Assembly: GCF_022682495.2 (NCBI RefSeq)
Contig: NC_071393.1
Coordinates: forward strand, 97,081,010 to 97,145,009
DNA length: 64,000 bases
Source: Desmodus rotundus
Taxonomy: Eukaryota > Chordata > Mammalia > Chiroptera > Phyllostomidae
Reading direction: 5' to 3'
Translations under genes and position numbers: made by a program
In this document: positions 35,801-49,000 of the stretch, piece by piece
Layout: the number at the start of each line of letters is the position of its first letter
Position numbering within the stretch: the stretch's first letter is position 1
The notes under the pieces: generated by a model
Seen by the model: the letters and a program-made list of their open reading frames with translations, nothing else
Databases searched by the model: none
Told to the model about the DNA's origin: nothing

Positions 35801-38800
35801 CAGGACATCAGTCACGCCGTCCCCATCGGTGTCCACCGAGGTGATCTCGCTCCCGTAGTAAGAGCCTATCTGCGGCACAGGGACGGGAAGAGGGCCGTGG
35901 GGCTGGGTTGCAGACAGGCCCCGCCTTGCCGGCGCAGGCGAGCCAATGACAGCTTTTGACTTGGGATTTGGGGTGGTGAACGAACTAGGAGGTCCTCCCC
36001 CTCCCATGCCTCTCACTCGCCCCCCTACCCCAGCAAGGAGTGGACTCGCCCCATCAGTTTCCTTCCTTCCCCTCTTTCCCCCTCTGTTAGCCATCTCCAC
36101 CCCCACCCTCTTTCTTTCTATTATTCAGTTTTATCAATTGCCACTTACTTGGTTTGTAATTGATGCATTATAATGGCAAAAAAACGAGCATATGAAAAAA
36201 TGTGTAAAGAAAATAAAAGTCACCCATTGTCCAAACATCCACCTACTATGACCGTTGTGGTGTATTTTCTTCTAGTCTGTTTTCTCTAGAGCGCGTGCCC
36301 TGTTTGTGTGTGTGCCTGTGTTTTCTTTTCCAATCTGGATCATACTGTACACATATACATACACACACACAGTTTACATACTGGCAGGTCATGAGCTTTT
36401 ATTGATTTTTTCCTACTACACAATGGCTGGTGATTCTATAATATTCAAAATCACACCTGTGCCAAGTGTGTTTAATCAGTCCTCTATTGTTGAACATTTA
36501 GCTGGTTCGGTTTCTAATGTCACAAATAACTATGGGAGTAGCACCTTGTAGGGTGAATTGTGATTTCTTTGCAGCATTTGAGGACTCACTGGGTTCTTCT
36601 CCCACACTGGGTGCCACACTCCCTACTTCGGTGAGGGCGCCGCCCACCCACTCAACGGAGGGTCCCCCTGGCTCCACCCTTTACCTTACCCTCTCCATCC
36701 CACAGTCTCCCAGGGAGTCCTGCCTGGGGTTTGCCAAACATGGCCCCGATCCCTCTATTTCCCTCCTCTGCTGCCTCCTCCCCCGGTCAGGCCCCATCCA
36801 AAGGCCTCCCTGCCCATAGGCCAGCCCCTCCAGCCCACCCCCAGGGGCAGCCAGAGTGGCCTCCTAGCTGCTGACCATGTTGCTTCCTTGATTTTGGGAC
36901 AAAGTCCAAACTCTGCAGCGTGACCCTGCTGGACCCAACTCCCTCCCTCCTGCCCCAGCCTTCGGCCCCCACGTCTGGCTCCCAGACCCTCTCCTGCCAC
37001 ACCCAGTGATTTCTCTTCTCCCAACGGCCTGGGCCCTGGCTAGGTTCCAGGCTTCCCTTGGCACAGACTTTTTTCTTGTTGGCACTTCTCTCCTTTCTTC
37101 CCTCCCCGTGAGTGTCTGCCATCCCTCAGGCCACTCTCTCCACAGGTGCCTTATGAGGGTGGGTGCTGTGTCTGCTGGGTCCTCTGCAGGCCGGGCCCCA
37201 CCTGGCATGCAGGAGGCACTCAGTAAATGCTCATTGGATCAGTGGTCACCCAAGAAAGGGAAGGAGCCATGCCCAGGGCCGGGCCCTGCATGACATGCTT
37301 TACAGCCTCGGATCAGCACTCGTGAGCCTCACGGTCCTCATCTTAGAGGGAAGGGACTGAACAGTGAATCTGAGTCACTTGCCCAAGGTCAGAAGGCTGG
37401 TCATGGCCCAACTGGGCTGGTACTCGGTCTGTCTGACACCTGAGCCCTGACTCTCCCTCCCCTAGTCATCTCCGGGCTTAGGGTGCTTTCAGAAGCACGA
37501 AGAGCTTTTCACTGAAGAGAAAGATAAAAATACAGAAGAGGGAGGAAAAAAATCATAAGCACTAGATGGGGGAGTGATGTGCTTGCCTAAAGCAATTAAG
37601 AGGCAGACAGCAAGTAAGGGGGGAGGGAGGGAGACTGTCCAAATATGTGGCCTCAGCTATGTGGGTCATGGTGAGTTAGAATCCACTTAATTTAGCTGCC
37701 TTCAGCACTGCGGTTTCTCCTTCGGATGCTGGAGGTGGGGCTGGGCATAAATTGTCATAAATTCATCAGCAAATTCCCTCCAGCTCTCAAAGTCTAGCCT
37801 TGGATTCCCTGGGGGGACTGTGCATGGGGAGGGTAGAGGCCGAGGGAAGAGCAGTGCCCTGGGTCCCCCATGGAATGATGGCTTCCTATGGCTGGAGGGG
37901 TTTAGGTTAGACCCAGTGAGGAGCTTGTCCTCATGGGGACAGGCCAAGCACAGCCGATGAGGCAGGAGATAGGGCTGTTCCCAGGCTCTGGAGAACTGGT
38001 TGGGGGCGGGGAGCTGGGAATGACAGCCAGGACCAGGACAGGGCCCAGCTAGGCCAAGGTGCCATGGATGCTGGGTGCTGCCAGTCAGAAGGGGCCGAGG
38101 CCTGATTTGGGGATTGTTGGGAGTCAGGAGGTGGCATAACGCAGACAGCCCCATCAAGAGTCCTGGATTCTGAACTTGACCTGGCCATGAATCCACTCTA
38201 TAACCTTGGAAAAGCTATGTTGCTTCTTAGGACCACAGTTTTCCTAAGCTGTTGAAATGACTTTTCTGTTTTCTGGACTTTTCACCACCAATGACTCTAT
38301 CACAGCTTTCTAATTTGCATTCAGGACCACCCAACACGAGACTCTTAGCAGCGCAGTCTGGTTGCCCACCACATCCCCGGTGGGGCAGTGGCGTTGGCCA
38401 AGGTACCATTCTGCATTGTTATCGTTCCAGGAAAAGGGAAGAAGTTGGCGCCTTGGCGAACCTATGGGGCATTGAGTGTGTGGATGCACAATTCCTGGCA
38501 GCAAGAAGGTGGCTTGGGAACATGACTGCCCCTCAGACACCCTCGTAGCCCAGGCCTTAATCTGGATGTGGCCTCTAGCCATGACCAGGGAGAAGCTGGC
38601 AGTCAGGGGCAGAGGTCTGAGAAATGGAGATGAGCAAGTTCTCCAGCTTCTCCTTGCTGTGGCAGGGACCAGGGCCTGGTTCTCTGGGGATGGGGGGTCC
38701 AGCTGCAAGGCTGGTGTGAAGGAGATATATGTCCCCCAACCAGAAAAGATGTTCGTGGGCCTGGGATCATCCTACTGAGAGGGAAGAGATGGCCTCCAGA

Positions 38801-41800
38801 GACTCCTCCAGCCCAGCCTTTCCCATTTGTCCAGCCTCCTTTGCCCCCCACCCCAAAACTCCCCCTTTGTTACCTGCTCGCCCTGCAGGGCCTGGTGGAT
38901 GGTGAGACTCCGGTTGTTGTGCATGGTGAACAGGATGGCTTTGCCCGTGTGGTTGAACCGGGGGGCTCCAGCCACGTACACCCGCCCCTGCCTGGAGGAC
39001 ACGACCGATGTGACTGTGTACCCTGCCACAGGAGGAAACAGGCTGGTCTCTGGCCCCATGTGCTCAGCAGGCCTTGCCAGGGCCCCCCGAATGGCTCAGC
39101 TGTGCTGGAGTGCAGGCTGGTACAGGGAGTGCATTCAGGGCAGGCTGGGCAGATGCGATAACGCAGGGCAGTCATTCCCAGGCCTGTACCCCATGCCCCA
39201 GTTGGAGGAATAAAGGAAGCCAGGTGGGACCACTAAAAGGCATAGCTGACCTGGAATGTACACAGCCCCTCCTTCACCTGCAGGCTTGGTGTTTGACCCC
39301 CACCAAGTGTCTCTTGGGGACCAAACGGTGTCCTCCTCATTCCCATAAGCCCCTGCTAAGTGGCTCAAGAAAATCAGTGTTGTCTGTGTGGGTGTAAGGG
39401 TCTCAGGGATTCTCGCAGCCCCAAAGCTTTGCAGACTTAAAGGAGGGAACTCCCAGGCTTCTCTCAGGCCACGCATACGCCACGCAAAAGAGGAAGAGAG
39501 GGAAACCCAGGGGCTCTTTGGAAAGGCGCCAATCTGTGTTCTCAGGATGGCATCGCTCGATCGTTGAGACTCTCAAGTTGCCCACCCAGCATCTGGAAGG
39601 CAAGTGTGTAGCACCTTCAGGCAACTCTCCTGAAAGTGGGGCAGGTGTGCAAGCCGAGAGTTCCACTGTCCTGCCACACGATCTGGGATGGACCCCAGTT
39701 TTTAGAAGGTGTCGGGCCTGTTGGCAGTGCCTGGGCCGTTTCTGGGGAGTGGATGTCTCTTTCTGCCACGTGTGCATGTGTGTGTAACACTGTCACTCGG
39801 GTCCTGCCGGTTGGCTCCAGAGTGGCTACAGGAGACACAGACGAGCTGATTCAGTGGCCAGGAGCATGGGAGCAGCAGGGTGTCTACTTTGGTTCCAGAC
39901 ACACATTTTTTGACTCTTCGAAGTGTGTTCTGGGAAATGAGGCTTGAAAGGTTAGGAAATGCCAGGACATTGCATGGGGGTCACCAACGTGGCTGTGTAT
40001 TTAGCACAACCATAGATACCTGTAGAGGGTAGGGTAGGGCCTTGTGTGTGGGGCAGAGACTGCTTCTGAGCTGAACCCTCCACTGAGGATTACTGGGAAT
40101 CCTCACTACTGGGAATGTTTCCAGTAGGCCCTGACCTTTTGGACTTCCACCCTAGGAGGGATGGGTGGTGGTGGGAGGGGCCTGGGGGCCAACTGTGGTG
40201 GAACAGGCGTGGGCTGACCCCCAAAACTCCAAGCAACGTTGAGAACTTCCTGCTTCCATCAGTCTATTGGCGGTGGCTTCAGTTTCCACGTGGCTCTTTG
40301 GCCAGCAGGCAGGGCCACCCTGAAAGCTGAACTAGCCTCCCTGAAGGCCTGATAAGCAGACCTGGGCCAGAAGGCCATACAGCTTCCTCAGTGTGCAGGC
40401 AGAGAGCCTGGCCTCCCAGTCCCCTTCCTCCATGCCCCTTCTCTCTTGGGGCACATAGGGAGGGGATCTTCCCTACGCACCCAAGGTGGTGACTGCGGTT
40501 AAGACCAGACAGCTGGACTTCATGAGGGGCCTGCGGCCTGGCTCTACCCACCAGGGTCTTCTGGGAGGAAGGGGAGTGTCTAGAAGCAATCCCTGGGGCA
40601 CGTTTCAGGTAGAAGTGCATGGCTTGTCATGTATTCTACCTACTTACTTGCCGGGCATGGTGGGCACCAGTCTGAGGAGGTGATGGCCCTGACTGGTGCT
40701 TGAATCAGCACCGGACGCTCATGTCATGTGTGGGTGAGTTCTGGCCCCCCGGCCCCCCTCCCTGCCCACTGCCCTTCACCCGCCCTCACTCTGGCTCTCA
40801 CCCAGATATGCGCCATGGTTCTTGAGCTCCTCTGGGAACTCCTTCAGGTAGGACTCTCGGAGAGGAATGACCTTCCCACCACTGGTCTCCTTCAGCACAG
40901 CTCCATTCCAGTCATAGGCACCGACGGCTCCCAGCAGAATTCCATCCTGGCATTGGGGAGGGGACACGCATCAGCTCTTGCCCCCCAGGTGCCCCTCTCT
41001 GGGAAGCCGCACTGGGTCCTGCACCATGAGGCATCTGCCAGCCACCCTGGGCACCTTGTCCTGGATTCATATTTAATAGCCCAACTTGTAGCCGGCATCT
41101 TTGGTTTTTAAATGAGTCAAAGACTCATTCCTTGTTCAGAGCCAACTTAACACACAGGCATTTTTGCCTCAACTCATCCTTAGAGCAAAACAGGTCAAGC
41201 AAATCCCAAGGTTGGGATCTTAGGAGAGAAAGAATGTTCTAGAAAGAAACTCCAAATCCACGACCAAACCTCCATTAGTCTTTGGCCTTCAGAACCCCTC
41301 CAGGAAATCTCTTGTCACTGTTCCTTCCTTCTGACACTCCTTTAAGCTGTGCCCTCGCACTTGGCCTCCTTCCACATTCCTTTGTAGTGTCTGAGTTGCT
41401 TCCCTGTGTGTAAATCCTATTTCTTCATTTTTTTAAGTAAAAATTCACTGAGTGTTTACTTTTTGCTAGACACCTCATGGAGCTCAAAGATCCTAAATGA
41501 ACGAACACACAGATAAATGTAACGGTTGCAAACTGGGATAAATGTGATGAGGGGTGCCTCAGTGAGGTTTAACTTAGAGTGAGATGGAGGTCAGCAAAAG
41601 CGTTTTGAACAAGCGATGCTTACCCAGACACTGGGAGGGAGTGGGGACAACTTGTGCAAAGGTCCTGGGGCTGGAGAGAGTTTAGAGCCTTTGGTTTTAA
41701 GGAACCGAAGGCTGTTCGATGGTTCTGGAACAGTGAGTGAGAGGGGGCAGAGTGGTTCAAGATGCTGGACAGATGAACCAAGGCCACCCATGACCACCAG

Positions 41801-44800
41801 CACCCCGAGGACAGAGCTTGTCACTAGCTGTAAGGTAAGTGGATGCTGCCATTCTTGGGCAGGAAGACAGGATGCTCTGACTCCTGGAAGTGACGTCTCC
41901 ATGTGATTGAGTCCAGGGTCCTTTTCTGAGGGCTGGGCCTGCTCGAACTCTAGGCTGCACCTCACCCTATCCACTACCGTCCCACCTCCTTCACCAATCC
42001 AAGGAACTAGTGGGTACAGGGAGACAAACAGCAAGCACTTGGGAAAGGAAGAGAAGTGAATAGGGGCAATGAGGGACTAGAAGGGTGGTGGAAGCAGGGA
42101 GGAGCTGCCTTCCCAGGTTATGCTGGTGATTGGGGCTGAAGGGTGGGGAAGCAGCTTTGGGCTGGTCAAGCACTAGCTGGTGAAGTCACCTTTCTCCCAC
42201 TGAGCTTCCCTAAGCCCGGCTCATTGGATGGATCTGAGGTTCCCCCACCTCTTGGGGCCCGAGGCACTCGATTCCCTCTTCCCCTCAAAGCAATGGTACC
42301 AATAGAAAAATGTGATTCTGGCCTTGGGACAGTCAGAGCCAACTAAACACACAGGCAGGGTCTTCCTGCACTAGGGTCGTTGGCGGCAGAGGAGGGGACA
42401 AGATTGTGAACCCTAAGCAGAGCTTTCTTTTCTCATTTGCAAGGTGTCACTTTAAAGAGTAAAGTTGATCTTATCAAAGGGTTGAAAATCCGAACGTTCT
42501 AGAGGTAGAATGGACCGTTCCGACAGTGATTTCAAGACTATAAATAAACTGGTCTGGGGAGAGGCTAATGCGCTGGGTGGTGGTTAACGTCATGCTTTCT
42601 GATTAGCTTTCTTCCTCCTACTCTGGTCCAGCCTCAGCCTGGGGGGAGTCTGATGATCCACGGGAGCCATGAGCAGGGGGCCAGGTGCTCCAGGACTCTC
42701 TGCCCACAAAGTCACAGCCAACATTGCCGAACTTGGGTGTGCTCCATTCTTTTCAGAACACTTTCTCATCCAGTGACCCATTTGTGTGAGGCCAGAAGGA
42801 CAGATGTCATTATCTATACTTGACAAATGAGCATCTGAAGTTCAGAGAAGGAAAGGGACTTGCTTGAGGTCACACAGCAAGTCAGAAGCAGAGCTAGGAC
42901 TTCGATCAGGGAGGTGGGTTGAGGAGAAGAGAAAACACCCATCTGCTTCCCAGAGGCCTCTGGGTCCTGCTTCCAGCTTTCCATCTGAGCTCTGCTCTGG
43001 GGCGGGGGTGGGGTGGTGGGGTGGTGGTGCAGTGTTTGGGCTTCGGCTCTCTCTCTTCCTTTCCTTCCTCTCTCTGCCTGCTGAGTTCAAGTTTGCAACT
43101 ACAGATCAGGCTTTTTGGCTTCATGGAGAAACTTTGAAGATGAATTTTTGGCTTTGTAGATGACTGGAGTCCTCTGAGATGTTCTGAGAAGGGCGGGCTC
43201 AGCTCAGCGCCTGGGATTCCGATGGGGAACCTGGCGCTGACTCAGCACATGTGGAGCTTGGGGATTCCGGGGGGCTTCTGGTCCTGGCAGCACGGGGTTG
43301 GGGGACAGCTCACAGGCTCTCACCTTATGCCATTTTACTCTGGTAATAGCTTCAGGCTGTGGTCTCAGTGGGAGGCCCTTTGGGGAGGGGTCTGCTGGGG
43401 GCTGGGAGAGCCCCGCTGAGGACAAGTGTACCGTGAGGAGGGGGCTGGCTGAGAGCATAAGCGAAGGCCACCAGAGCCAACTTCACTATGTCATCATTTT
43501 TTCCCAGCTGTGGGAGCCCAGGCATTTGGAGTTTGGAGAAGATCTCGAAGCGTGTGGCCAAAGTCTTGAGAGAGGAAGCCAGGCCTGCAGGCCCGGCTGG
43601 AAACAAGCAGCAGGTCTCCCACTCCAGGTCTGCACCTGCTCCCTGATTTGTGGTCTCCTTTCCTATGGGGCCCCATGGGCTCCCACTGGACATCAGCAGG
43701 GTGTGCCTGGGTGCCCTTGCACAGATGGGCCCTTGGCACACACTGACTTTCCTGGTGCTCAGTGCAAAAACAATGCAGACTTGGCAGCCCTCAGAAGGCA
43801 TGAGGCCCCATCTGTGTCCTCCCTGAGGAGGACCTACACCTGTCTTCGCCTGAGCACGGTGCCCACTGTCAGGTCCTGCCAGCTCTGCTCTTCCCTGCCC
43901 TCTGACCTGGCCTCTGCAGCAGCCTTGCCTTCCCAGATGAGCTGAGTGCTCCCAGGGCTATGGCCCTATCTCCCCAAGCTCCATGCTCCAGACGCCCATG
44001 TTCCCAGCTGGGCTGGGACGCATCCCCAGCCCTGGGAGCAGTGTCACCTAGGGAAGTGGTTCCCATCTGGGGGTTGTTTAGCCCCCAGGCAACATTTGGC
44101 AATGCCTGAAAAGAGTTTTGGTTGTCACATATGTGGGTGGTGTTGGGGTTGCTATGGCATCTGGCGGGTAGAGGCCAGGGGTGCTGCTGAACACCTACCG
44201 AGCACAGCACGGCCCACAGCATAGAAGTATCCAGCCCGGGGAGAACCAAGATGGCGGCGTAGGTAGACACACTGCGCCTCCTCGCACAACCAGAACTGAC
44301 AGAGAATCGAACAGCAAGGGGGACCAACACCAAGGAAACAGAAAATAATCATTCATCCAGACTGGTAGGAGGGGCGGAGACGGCACTGGGGTGGAGAGGA
44401 CTCGCGTGGCTGTGGCGGGACTGAGACTGGCGGAGTGTGGGACAAATGGCGCAGGCAGTCCGAGCACTAGCAGACCCTGCGGTCCCACATTTGCACAGAT
44501 AAACCCAGAGGGCCGGACCCAGAGTGGCAGAGAGTGGGGCAGGCAGAGTGGCGGATAGCACCCTGCGGTACCACATTCGCCCACAGATAAACCGGACGAA
44601 CGGCGGGCAGAGAAGCAGACCGCTGCGCAACCCAGGGCTCCAGCTCGGGGAAAATAAAGCCTCAAACCTCTGATTGAAAGCGCCCCTGGGGGTTGGGGCG
44701 GCAGGAGAGACTCCCAGCCTCACAGGAGAGGTTGTTGGAGAGACCCACAGGGGCCTAGAGTGTGCACAGGCCCACTTACTCGGGAACCAGCACCAGAGGG

Positions 44801-46048
44801 GCCCAGTTTGATTGTGGGTAGCGGAGTGAAAGATTGAAATCTGGAGGAGAGTGAAGCGGGCGCCATTGCTCCCTCTCGGCCCCGCCCCCATGTACAGCAT
44901 CACAGCGCAGCGACCAGCATTACCCCGCCCCGGTGAACACCTAAGGCTCCGCCCCTTAAAGTAACAGACGCGCCAAGACAAACAAACAAACAAAATGGCC
45001 CAAATGACAGAACACTTCAAAGCTCCAGAAAAAATACAACTAAGCGACGAAGAGATAGCCAACCTATCGGATGCACAGTTCAAAGCACTGGTTATCAATA
45101 TGCTCACAGACTTGGTTGAATCTATTCGAAAAACAGATGAAAAAATGAAGCCTATGCTAAGAGAAACAAAGGAAAATGTACAGGGAACCAATAGTGATGC
45201 GAAGGAAACTGGGACTCAAATCAATGGTATGGACCAGAAGGAAGAAACAAACATTCAACCAGAAAAGAATGAAGAAACAAGAACTTGGAAAAATGAGGAG
45301 AGGCTTAGGAACCTCCAGGACACCTTGAAACGTTCCAACATCCGAATTATAGGGGTGCCAGAAGGAGAAGAGGAAGAACAAAAAATTGAAAACTTATTTG
45401 AACAAATAATGGAGAACTTCCCCGATCTGGCAAAGGAAATAGACTTCCGGGAAGTCCAGGAAGCTCAGAGAGTCCCAAAGAAGCTGGACCCAAGGAGGAA
45501 CACAACAAGACACATCATAATTACATTACCCAAGATTAAACGCAAGGACCTACGTCCAAGATTACTGTATCCAGCAAAGCTATCATTTAGAATGGAAGGG
45601 AGGATAAAGTGCTTCTCAGATAAGGTCACGTTGAAGAGGCTCATCATCACCAAGCCCTTATTATATGAAATGTTAAAGGGAGTTACCTAAGAAAAAGATC
45701 AAAAATAGGAACAGTAAAAATGACAGCAAACTCACAGTTATTAACGACCACACATAAAACAAAAACGAGAGCAAACTAGGCAAACAACTAGAACATGAGG
45801 GTTGTCAATAAGGGAGTGGGAGGGGGAGAGGGGGGTAAAGGTACAGAGAATAAGTAGCATAGATGATAGGTGGAAAATAGACAGGGGGAGGGTAAAAATA
45901 GTGTAGGAAATGTAGAAGCCAAAGAACTTATAAGTATGACCCATGGACATGAACTATGGGGGGGGAATGTGGGAGGGAGGGGGGTGGGCAGGATGGAGTG
46001 GAGTGGGGGGGGAAATGGGACAACTGTAATAGCATAATCAATAAATAT

Positions 46049-46081
<33 letters not shown>

Positions 46082-49000
46082 AAGTATCCAGCCCGGATCG
46101 TCAATGGGCCGAGGCTGAGCTTCCCGGCCTTGTGTTAGAGCGTGCGCTCTGGAGACAGACATTCCAGACTTCCAGCTCCTCCTCCAAAGCTTCTAGCTGT
46201 GTAAGCTTGGGCAGGTTTCTCTTTCAGCTTCCTCAGCTATTCTGTTGTAAGAATTAGCATTTTTGATTCTTAGCAGGTGCTCAGCAGCTAATAAGGGCTT
46301 GGTACACAGGAGCTCTTCTCACTGACGAATTCATCCAGAAAGCACTTCCAGGAGGCAGGAGTCAAAGAATTAGATCTCGCAGTCAAGTTAGTGCTACAGA
46401 TGAGTCTTCCCATCAGCTCGTGGGAGGTGCTTAGGTGCAGGCAAGGATAGCTCACTGGGGCTCAACTGAGAAAGGGGGTGGGTGCATAATGGAGTTAGAA
46501 AGGGATTTTAGGAGAATTTTACTTGATTGATTATTACGTAAGTCTCAAAATGCACACTTCAGTCCCAAGCCTCAGGATTCAATTCTACAAAATTTTTCCG
46601 ACATCTATTCAAAGACTAAGGTCAGGGAGGTTAAATGATTTGTCTGCAGCTGCAGAGCCAGGCAGCAATGGAATTAGAATAACAGGCGCCAGCAGTTCTT
46701 CTTGGCATTGGAGAGGCAGGGCTGTGGAGGCGAGCGGAGGTGGTCACAGGTGGTCCTGTGTGCGACCACCTTGAGGGCACTGAGTGCTACCTCCCCCCAG
46801 GCTCTCCCAGGGCTCCCTAGTGCCTGTGTGGCCACTTTAAGGTGACTGTAGAGGGGGCAGGACTGCATTCTCAAGAGCCCCTTGTAAGGCAAATATTAAG
46901 AGGGTGGATGATGCTTTGGTTGCTTGGATTCTGGCATTAGACTTCTTTTCAACAAGCTCCAAGTGGAGCCCAAGGAAGGATGCGTGCCAGGATGTTTAGA
47001 TGGAGTTGGGTAGGAAAGACCCAGAAACGGGTCCTCCACATTTCTAGGGAGAGGAGCCCCTCACCGTGTGTGCTGCTAGAAGCTGGTGGCCAGGGCAGTG
47101 AGGAGGGGCTGTGGTGGGCAAGGGGCACATTGCACTTGACTGCTCATTCAAGATCAGAGGGTTGGTGGCCTCTGCCCAGAGTTTCCCAGAACAAGGCCCA
47201 GGAGTGGGGTGCTGGGCACCAGGGCACAGCCCAAGGACATACAGCTGGACTTAGGAGGGTCCTAGTGACCTGGAAATGATTCCTGCCCCCAGGAGTCACC
47301 TTGTAAATAATCTGGAATAAGCATACCGTGTCCTGGCCTCGTGGGAGGGGCCCATGGGCAGCCCTGATGGACAGCCCTGATGGACAGCCCTGACTGCCTG
47401 CCCTAGCTGGCAGGTGAAGAGTCTACCCAGCGTTCAGGCGTGTGGGGGCTCAGGAGGGGTCTAGGCCATCTCACCATTGCGGATTAGTTGCTTTCACTTT
47501 GGGTCAAATCAGATATGCACAACTGGTTCACACGCAAGACTCTTAGGAAAGATTACAGCTTTAAGGCTTCAACAACTAAGAGCCTTAGGTGACAGCCGAG
47601 AGCCTTAGCTGTCCAGCCCACCACCCAGGAGGGCCTGTGGAAGCGCATAGGCTGAGCAGGCAGGAGGGCGTCAGCGCCTCACGTGCAGGTTACAGGGAAA
47701 ATGATCTCTTTTTATCTTGGGGTGAGTCACCCAAGTTTTTGTGTAGACAGATCCACCCTAAAAACTCTGCTTCCTTCTGTAAACTTTTGTTGTGGAGAGA
47801 GATTTATGGACTGCGGTGTAGGATGTTTAGTGTGAAATCCCTTTGCTGAGTCCTCGTGTGGCAGGAGCTCCCCAGCGGTCCACCAATCACCAATGGGCAC
47901 CAATTACTTATGGTTCTCTTCCTTCCTCCACACCTTCCCCTTGTGGCCCATGGAGATTATAGACTGTTAGTGTCTATGTCCCCTTGGGAGGTATGGATCC
48001 CTTCTGTAAGCTTTCTGGTAGCTTCTTCTTGATTACCCAACTTGACGGGGAGTTCACCACCTCAGCAGACAGCCAGCAGTGATAGAAGCTATTTCAGCCT
48101 TTAGTGACCTTCACTGACAGCTTTCCAAATGCTAATAAAACAACCGGCTTAAAAAAATCCATTCTAGAATTTGACCAGGGATCCATAGCTGGTCTTTCTG
48201 AGGGTAATTTCCAGAATATTCTCTTTCCCCTTTTTGTAAGTTAATACTAGTTTCCTGGGTTGGCTCCAGCTCTCTCAGTTTCCCCAATGGCTCTATCTTT
48301 GGCCATCAGCGTGGGATGTAATTTCTGTGGTCTGGAGCCTTGAGCTCTTTGGGTGGCCAGGTGATGTCTTGGGGTCTCCTCTCCTACTCTGGGCCCTGGT
48401 CCCTTCCTTCCTCTTGTAGCATTTACCCTTCCTGACTCAAAGGTTGGTTTCCTTGCTAGACATAGGGCATTAGCCAGGGCGATGAGGTACTGGGCCTTCC
48501 CCCTGCCATTCGAGAATGTCCTCCTGGGTCCGTCCCCCAGGACTAGAGGCCTTTCCTCTGACAAAACTAAACAGGCAGCTGAAGGCTCCTCAGCACATTC
48601 GCAGGAAGCAGCTGTGTGAGGCCGCCACCGTGGAGCCCTGCTGGGGGAGATGAAGCCTGGGAGCTCGCCCAGGAGATGGACCCCCTTGGGCTCAGGACTT
48701 GCTCTGGGCAAAGCTAAAAGGCTGGACATGCCTGCCCCCGACCCCCAGAGAGATCTGACCGACCCTGAGAGCTGTAGGGCTGGACTCACGGGGACAGGCT
48801 GGCCGTGGCCAATTAGGATGGCGTCAATGGCTGGCAAGAAAAAAATCTCTGTGCTCTCAAATAGTAACCCCATGGCTGGTCACAGTACCAGACAGCCCAC
48901 CAAATCGCAGCATTTCTTTGGATTTGGAAGGGTTCCTTCCCTCCCTTTCCTTTTCTCTTTTTCTTTTTCTTTCTCTTTCCTCCCTCCCTTCCTTCCTTCC

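Larger units (their letters stand above)
44055..46135 (+). mobile_element. MER20 hAT element split by the HAL1-like insertion
   Basis: The left part (44055-44239) has 'gtggttcccatctgggggtt', 'caacatttggcaatgcctga' and 'gcggg(t)agaggccaggg'. The right part resumes at 46081 with 'gtatccagcccggatcgtca'. Together they follow MER20 continuously once the insertion and one duplicated 16-mer are removed. Confidence 0.75.

Noticed and set aside
44349..45191. 280-residue minus-strand frame
   Set aside because: It is antisense to the 5' UTR and ORF start of the HAL1-like element, and has no independent support.
45000..46080. Endogenous retrovirus
   Set aside because: There are no LTRs and no gag/pol/env-like sequence. 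The ORF, the poly-A tail and the 16-base duplications fit a LINE-type element.
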